Shown: one piece after another, positions 6,376-10,722 of the stretch
How positions within the stretch are numbered: position 1 is the stretch's first letter
Layout of the letters: each line of letters opens with the position of its first letter
Assembly (NCBI GenBank): GCA_026225435.1
Contig: JAMFST010000666.1
Location: 1 to 10,722, forward strand
Source of the DNA: Labilithrix luteola
Lineage (GTDB): Bacteria > Myxococcota_A > Polyangia > Polyangiales > Polyangiaceae
Length of the DNA: 10,722 nt
Direction of reading: 5' to 3'
Program-made: the position numbers and the translations under genes
The notes under the pieces: model-generated
Told to the model about the DNA's origin: nothing
Seen by the model: the letters and a program-made list of their open reading frames with translations, nothing else
Databases searched by the model: none

Positions 6376-6448
6376 TCGTACCTCGCACCGTATACCCGCA
6401 AAGGTGGCGATCTCCGCCCCTTGCTGGTTACGCTTGGAATAGCCCGAA
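6376..6448 (+). promoter_or_regulatory. Intergenic gap with a weak -10 candidate
   Basis: This gap lies between two same-strand genes. TATACC (6391-6396) resembles a -10 and TTGATC (6372-6377) a -35, but their 13-nt spacing is too short for a normal sigma70 promoter. No strong hairpin or T-run marks a terminator. GGAA (6436-6439), 9 nt before the ATG at 6449, is the only candidate ribosome site. The gap therefore neither proves nor excludes co-transcription. Confidence 0.25.
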
Positions 6449-9400
6449 ATGCTGAAGGTCGAGTGTGAGAGCTGCAAAGCGCCGTACCAGGTCGACGAGC
6501 GTCGCGTTCCGCCCACCGGGCTGAAGATGCGTTGCCCGAAGTGCGGGCACACCTTCAAGGTCACCAACCCGAACGCGCCCGCGGTCCCGGCTGCGGCGGC
6601 CCCGCCGGCCGCTCCGCCGCCCGCGCAAGGTGGAGGGCTGCCCTTCGCCGTGCAGCGTCCGCAAGGGGCGCAACCCGCGCGCGGCTCGGGGGAGATGCCC
6701 GCGCCGATCTCCGGACGTCGCGCGCCGACGATCGCCGGTCTCGGGTACGGCAAGCCGGTCGCGCCGGTCCCGCTGCCGGCGCTGCCGGACGTGGACGACG
6801 ATCCGTTCGCCGAGCTGCCGGCTCCGAAGGGGGTGGCGAGCCGCGCCGGTGCTCCGTTCGCGCCTCCGCCCGGTGCGCCCGCGGCAGGGATCGCCGCCCC
6901 GCGCGCGCCCGCCTTCGACGGGGGCTTCGGCGAGCCGGATTTCGGCGCCGCTCCCTTGCCGGCGATTCCCGCGCATGCGCGTCCCGCTGCTCCGATGGGG
7001 ACGCAGCCGCCGCCGTTCGGTTCCCCCGCTCGCGGCGCGCTCCCCGGTCTCCCTGCGCCCGACGACGATCCGTTCGGGCCGCCGCCGGGCACGGGCGGCT
7101 TCGGTGCGCCCGACGATCTCCTCGGTGGGGGTTTCGGCTCGCTCGAAGATCTGCCGATGCCCGCGGGCACTGGCGCCGGTCTCCCCTCGCTGGCGAGCGC
7201 GCGCTCGCCTCTGCGGAACACCCAGCCGTCGGCCTCGCCGCGGCAAGGGCCGCCGCCTGCGCCGCCCGCACCGGCGCCTCCGTTCGCCTCGCCGGTGCGT
7301 GCGCCGGCCGAGACGCGTGATTTCGGCTCCGACTTCGGCTCCTTCGGGGACCTCGGCGGCGGGCTGCCGTTGCCTGCGCAGGGGAACGCCGGTGGCGACT
7401 TCGGCTCGCTCGACGACGATCTGCCCATGATGGCCGCCGAGCTCCCGGCCGCGCGCCGTGGTCCGCCAGGCTCTCCGCCCGGTGCGGCTGGGCGCCCGGC
7501 GCCTCCGCTCCCGTCGCTCTCGTCCGCCGCCAGCGCACGCGGTCGCTCGCTCGCGGCTCCGCCGACACCGGCGGGTGGCTTCGGGGAGATCGATCTGCCG
7601 TCGGTCACCTCCGGCGCGAACCTCCCGGCGCTCTCCGGCGGAAATCTCCCCGCGCTCTCCGGAGGTCACAATCTACCGGCCCTCGCTGGCGGCAACGACC
7701 TGCCGGCGGCGATGGACCCCGAGCGCATGATGCCCGTGGGCAAGCCGCGCGCGCCCTTCAGCCCCTTCGACGATCTGCCGCAGGCGCAGAGGAACGATCT
7801 GCAGCTCCCGGTGGTGCAGAGCGCCTTGCCGGCGTTGCAGTCCGCGCTGCCGGTCGTGCAGAGCGCGCTGCCGGCCATCCAGAGCAGCTTGCCGGTGGTG
7901 CAGGGGAGCTTGCCGGCCGTGCAGAGCAGCCTGCCCGCGCTGCAAGGGAGCCTCCCGGCGCTCCAGGGGAGCTTGCCTGCGCTCACAGACGCCTTCCCGT
8001 CGCTCACCGACGCGCTGCCGATGCAGCAGAACGCCCTGCCCGAGCGGCGCTTCGACTCGTTCGGTGAGTTCGAGCTGCCGCGCGAAGGGTTGCGCGGTCC
8101 GTCCTCTCCGCCGGGGGCGCCGTCGGTTCCGCCGGGTCTCGGTGGCTCCGGAGGCAGCGGCGAGCACCGCTCCGCCGGCAGCGCGATGGGCTTCGGCGAG
8201 GTCGACCTCGGCTCCGACAGCGACGACGACGGCGGTCCGTCCATCGGGACAGAGGAGCCGATGGGCATGCCGCCGGCGCGGGTGTCGACCAGCTCCGCCG
8301 GGATGCCCGGCATCGGCACCGAGGTCGCCATCGGCGGCGACCCGGGGGCCGACAAGCTGCGCCGCCGTGCCTCCACCGTCGTCATCCGTCGCTCGAGCAG
8401 CCGCGCGCCGCGCGTGCTGGCGATCCTCGTGGTGCTCGGGCTCGTCGGCGGGGCCGCGTTGCAGGCCACCTCCGCCGGCGCCTTCGGCTGGAAGCTCGTC
8501 AACGACACGCTCCACCAGAAGGATTACGACCAGATGATGCAGAGCGCCGGCAGCTCGGCGCGCCGGCGCATGGGGGTCGACACCTGGGCCGACTTCCGCT
8601 GCGCGGTCGACGATCTCGCCGCCTCGCACGCCTCGACCCCGCGCGCTCGCGACCTCACCGCCTACGCCGCGCTCGCGGCCTACGAGACCGAGCTCCGCTT
8701 CGGCGCCGACGGGCCGACCGACGCGCGCGCCAAGGCCTGGCTCGCCGAAGTGGGGGAGAAGGACTCGCGCTACGCGGCGATCGCACGCGCGGCCGGTCAG
8801 GCCGTCGCCGGCGACACCGACAAGGCGCGCGCCGGGTTCCAGAGCGCCGGCATCGGCGCCGACGACGCCGTCCAGCAAGACGTGGCGCTCGCCAGCGGGG
8901 AGCTCGAGATCCTCGCCAAGAAGCCGGGCGACGCGCTCAAGGCCTTCACCAAGGCCGCCACCCTCGCCCCGTCGGCGCGCGCGCAGTTCGGGCTCGCTCG
9001 CGCCTATTACGCCGGCGGCGATCTGAAGAGCGCACGCACGGCGCTCGGCAACGCGCTCACCTTCAACAAGTCGGACGCCGGTGCGCTCCTCCTGCGCGCC
9101 AGCATCGAGTGGAAGAACGAGCACGACGGCGACGCCGCGCTCACCGATCTATCGGCCATCCTCGACGGCGCGGCCGCCTCGTCGGCCAGCCCCAGCGAAC
9201 TCTCGCAGGCGCACGCGCTGCGCGGCTACATCGCCTTCCGTCGCGAGCACTCGGCCGACGCGCGCGCGCACTTCGACGAGGCGCTCAAGCTGAACTCGCG
9301 CAACGTGCTCGCGCTGGTCGGGCAGGGTGAGCTGCTCCTCGCCGATCAACGCGCCACCGAGGCGCTCGCCCGCTTCGACACCGCGCTCGGCGCCGACCCG

Positions 9401-10722
9401 ACGGACATCGACGCCATCGTCGGCGACGCCAGCGCCAACATGGCGCTCGACAAGCTGACCGAGGCGAAGAAGATGCTCGCCGACGCGCGCGTCAAGGCGC
9501 CCAAGTCGATGCGCCTCGCGCTCACCGCCGGCAAGGTGGAGGCGGCGCTCGGCAACAAGGCGGTCGCCGAGACCTCGCTCAAGGAGGCGATCACGCTCAA
9601 CGAGACGGGTGACCCGCTGGCCATCCAGCCGTACCTGGTGCTCGCCGAGCTGCTCGCCGGCGAGGGGAAGGTCGACGAGGCGCAGAAGACGCTCGACGAC
9701 GCGCGCGCCAAGCTCCCCGACTCGCTCGAGATGCAACGCGCCCTCGGCGATGTGGCCTCGGCGCAGGGGCACTTCGACCAGGCCGTGGCGCACTACCAGG
9801 CGGCGATGGCCAAGGATCCCAAGGATCTGCGCACGCACTACCGCTACGCCATCACCCTGCGCAAGATGGGCAAGGGGGACGAGGCCTCGGCGGAGCTCGA
9901 TCAGGTCGCCGCGGGCGACAAGGACTACCCTGGCCTGGCGCTCGAGCGCGGCCTCCTCTTCGAGGAGACCGGCCAGTCCGACAAGGCGCTGGACATGTTC
10001 CAGAACGCGCTCAAGAAGTCGCCCAACGATCCGGATCTGCAGCTCCGCGTGGGCGCCGCTTACGTTGCCGGCAACCATCCGGACGAGGCGATCGCCATGC
10101 TGAAGAAGGTGCTCGAGCTGCGCACCAACAGCGCCGAGGCGAGCCACTACATGGGCCGCGCCTACCTCGAGAAGGGGGCGCTGCACGCCGGGGAAGCCTC
10201 GAAGTTCCTCCGCCGCGCCGTCGATCTCGATCCCAACCGCGCCGAGTACCATCTGTACATCGCGTGGCAGGCGAACGACGCCGAGCCGCCGGAGCTGGGC
10301 ATCGTCCAGGCCGAGGTGACCAAGGCGCTCAGCCTCGACGCGACGCTGGCCGACGGCTACTGGCAGCGCGGGGTGCTCGAGCGCAAGACGCTGCGCATCG
10401 ACGACGCCATCAAGGACCTGAAGCACGCCCTCGAGCTGAAGCCGTCGCGCTACCAGGCGCACGCGACCCTGGCCGAGTGCTACGAGGAGAAGAACCAGGA
10501 TCCGCTGGCGCTCGGCGAGTGGCAGAAGGCCGTCTCCGGCAACGACGATGTCCCCTACTGGCGCTACAAGCTCGGCAAGCTGAAGGCGGTCCACGGCGAC
10601 GTCGCCAGCGCCGCCGAGGATCTCCTCTACGCGACGACGGAGGCGGAGAAGCTCACCGCGCACCCGGGATGGCTCGCCGACGCCGAGTACATGGCGGGCA
10701 GCGCGGCGCAGAAGGCGGGCAA
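6449..10722 (+). CDS. Zinc-ribbon, repetitive linker, transmembrane, multi-TPR protein (3' partial)
   Basis: The frame is open for 1424 codons and runs off the right edge. Order of parts: an MJ0042-type zinc ribbon at the very N terminus (C6-x2-C9, C29-x2-C32); a Pro/Gly/Ala-rich disordered linker (about 40-640) with acidic DDDPF and FGxxDDLP motifs, octad repeats (391-421) and eleven heptads (453-529); a basic stretch (KLRRR, then RRSSSRAPR); one hydrophobic helix (about 656-676); and a long helical region with roughly fifteen TPR units, for example around 1107-1125 and 1208-1222. Positive charge before the helix places the linker in the cytoplasm and the TPRs in the periplasm. The function is unknown; a membrane scaffold linking cytoplasmic partners to a periplasmic assembly is inferred. 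The zinc ribbon, linker and single-helix plan recalls myxobacterial gliding-motility protein GltJ/AgmX, but the TPR part differs. ATG 6449 was chosen because the zinc ribbon begins immediately after it. Confidence 0.88.
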   Translation, partial: MLKVECESCKAPYQVDERRVPPTGLKMRCPKCGHTFKVTNPNAPAVPAAAAPPAAPPPAQGGGLPFAVQRPQGAQPARGSGEMPAPISGRRAPTIAGLGYGKPVAPVPLPALPDVDDDPFAELPAPKGVASRAGAPFAPPPGAPAAGIAAPRAPAFDGGFGEPDFGAAPLPAIPAHARPAAPMGTQPPPFGSPARGALPGLPAPDDDPFGPPPGTGGFGAPDDLLGGGFGSLEDLPMPAGTGAGLPSLASARSPLRNTQPSASPRQGPPPAPPAPAPPFASPVRAPAETRDFGSDFGSFGDLGGGLPLPAQGNAGGDFGSLDDDLPMMAAELPAARRGPPGSPPGAAGRPAPPLPSLSSAASARGRSLAAPPTPAGGFGEIDLPSVTSGANLPALSGGNLPALSGGHNLPALAGGNDLPAAMDPERMMPVGKPRAPFSPFDDLPQAQRNDLQLPVVQSALPALQSALPVVQSALPAIQSSLPVVQGSLPAVQSSLPALQGSLPALQGSLPALTDAFPSLTDALPMQQNALPERRFDSFGEFELPREGLRGPSSPPGAPSVPPGLGGSGGSGEHRSAGSAMGFGEVDLGSDSDDDGGPSIGTEEPMGMPPARVSTSSAGMPGIGTEVAIGGDPGADKLRRRASTVVIRRSSSRAPRVLAILVVLGLVGGAALQATSAGAFGWKLVNDTLHQKDYDQMMQSAGSSARRRMGVDTWADFRCAVDDLAASHASTPRARDLTAYAALAAYETELRFGADGPTDARAKAWLAEVGEKDSRYAAIARAAGQAVAGDTDKARAGFQSAGIGADDAVQQDVALASGELEILAKKPGDALKAFTKAATLAPSARAQFGLARAYYAGGDLKSARTALGNALTFNKSDAGALLLRASIEWKNEHDGDAALTDLSAILDGAAASSASPSELSQAHALRGYIAFRREHSADARAHFDEALKLNSRNVLALVGQGELLLADQRATEALARFDTALGADPTDIDAIVGDASANMALDKLTEAKKMLADARVKAPKSMRLALTAGKVEAALGNKAVAETSLKEAITLNETGDPLAIQPYLVLAELLAGEGKVDEAQKTLDDARAKLPDSLEMQRALGDVASAQGHFDQAVAHYQAAMAKDPKDLRTHYRYAITLRKMGKGDEASAELDQVAAGDKDYPGLALERGLLFEETGQSDKALDMFQNALKKSPNDPDLQLRVGAAYVAGNHPDEAIAMLKKVLELRTNSAEASHYMGRAYLEKGALHAGEASKFLRRAVDLDPNRAEYHLYIAWQANDAEPPELGIVQAEVTKALSLDATLADGYWQRGVLERKTLRIDDAIKDLKHALELKPSRYQAHATLAECYEEKNQDPLALGEWQKAVSGNDDVPYWRYKLGKLKAVHGDVASAAEDLLYATTEAEKLTAHPGWLADAEYMAGSAAQKAG
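7619..7711 (+). repeat. NLPALSGG octad repeats in the linker
   Basis: Residues 391-421 of the zinc-ribbon TPR protein read as NLPALSGG, NLPALSGG, H-NLPALAGG and NDLPAA: eight-residue units with one inserted His. The LPAL core is shared with the heptad block 31 residues later, suggesting a common origin of the two repeat arrays. Confidence 0.8.
7805..8035 (+). repeat. Eleven tandem 21-bp / seven-residue repeats
   Basis: Residues 453-529 divide without gaps into eleven heptads of the form L-P-[AV]-[VLI]-Q-[SG]-[AS], for example LPVVQSA, LPALQSA and LPAIQSS. Degenerate copies at the end read LPALTDA, FPSLTDA and LPMQQNA. The DNA copies differ mostly at synonymous or conservative positions. A Leu-Pro at the start of every unit argues against an ordinary coiled coil. 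Confidence 0.92.

Noticed and set aside
6405..6425. TGGC...TTGC pair resembling a sigma54 promoter before the zinc-ribbon gene
   Set aside because: There are 15 nt between GG and GC where sigma54 promoters need 10.
5401..7608. 735-codon minus-strand open frame
   Set aside because: It is antisense to two well-supported forward genes and its product is Gly/Pro/Ala/Arg shadow sequence.
7805..8035. 21-bp tandem repeats considered as a CRISPR or non-coding satellite
   Set aside because: There are no unique spacers, and the repeats keep one reading frame with conservative amino-acid changes, so they are coding repeats.
7673..10663. Two long minus-strand open frames opposite the TPR gene
   Set aside because: The forward frame has a zinc ribbon, a membrane helix and TPR periodicity; the reverse products are Arg/Leu/Val/Gly-rich shadows.

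Overview
This window is very GC-rich bacterial chromosome with almost exclusive G/C at third codon positions. The gene content points to a myxobacterium or a close relative (Myxococcota): an FHA-GGDEF protein, a cytoplasmic zinc ribbon joined through a proline-rich linker and one membrane segment to a long TPR array, and a Q/P/Y-rich small membrane protein. The assignment is inferred from architecture and composition, not from a marker gene.

Layout from left to right. Positions 1-158 hold no confident gene, although a short open tail in one frame contains a damaged P-loop look-alike, followed by a good sigma70-like promoter. Positions 159-521 (+) encode a DksA/TraR-type zinc-finger protein, followed by a strong hairpin. 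Positions 619-1572 (+) encode a fused MarR regulator and GNAT acetyltransferase, preceded by an AT-rich 26-bp palindrome that is probably its own operator. It converges on a Q/N/P/Y-rich membrane protein (1580-2338, -). The two stop codons lie only 7 nt apart, inside a 9-bp inverted repeat that could serve as a shared terminator. Upstream of the membrane protein on the same strand is uvrA (2428-5388, -), complete and carrying charged low-complexity inserts. Across a 63-nt gap uvrA diverges from an FHA-GGDEF cyclic-dinucleotide synthase candidate (5452-6375, +). From 6449 to the right edge runs one uninterrupted, unfinished frame of at least 1424 codons, encoding a zinc ribbon, a repetitive Pro/Gly/Ala linker, one membrane helix and about fifteen TPRs.

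How the genes may work together. The left part is housekeeping-like: a transcription modulator, a self-regulating MarR-GNAT and nucleotide excision repair. The right part may be a signalling and scaffold pair: a phosphopeptide-reading GGDEF protein followed 73 nt later by a membrane scaffold whose cytoplasmic part is full of repeated short motifs. The best candidates for something undescribed are that scaffold (eleven tandem seven-residue repeats plus a recurrent F-G-x-hydrophobic-D-L-P motif) and the GGDEF domain, where the aspartate that normally reads the guanine base is alanine.

No RNA genes, insertion sequences, CRISPR arrays or attachment sites were seen.
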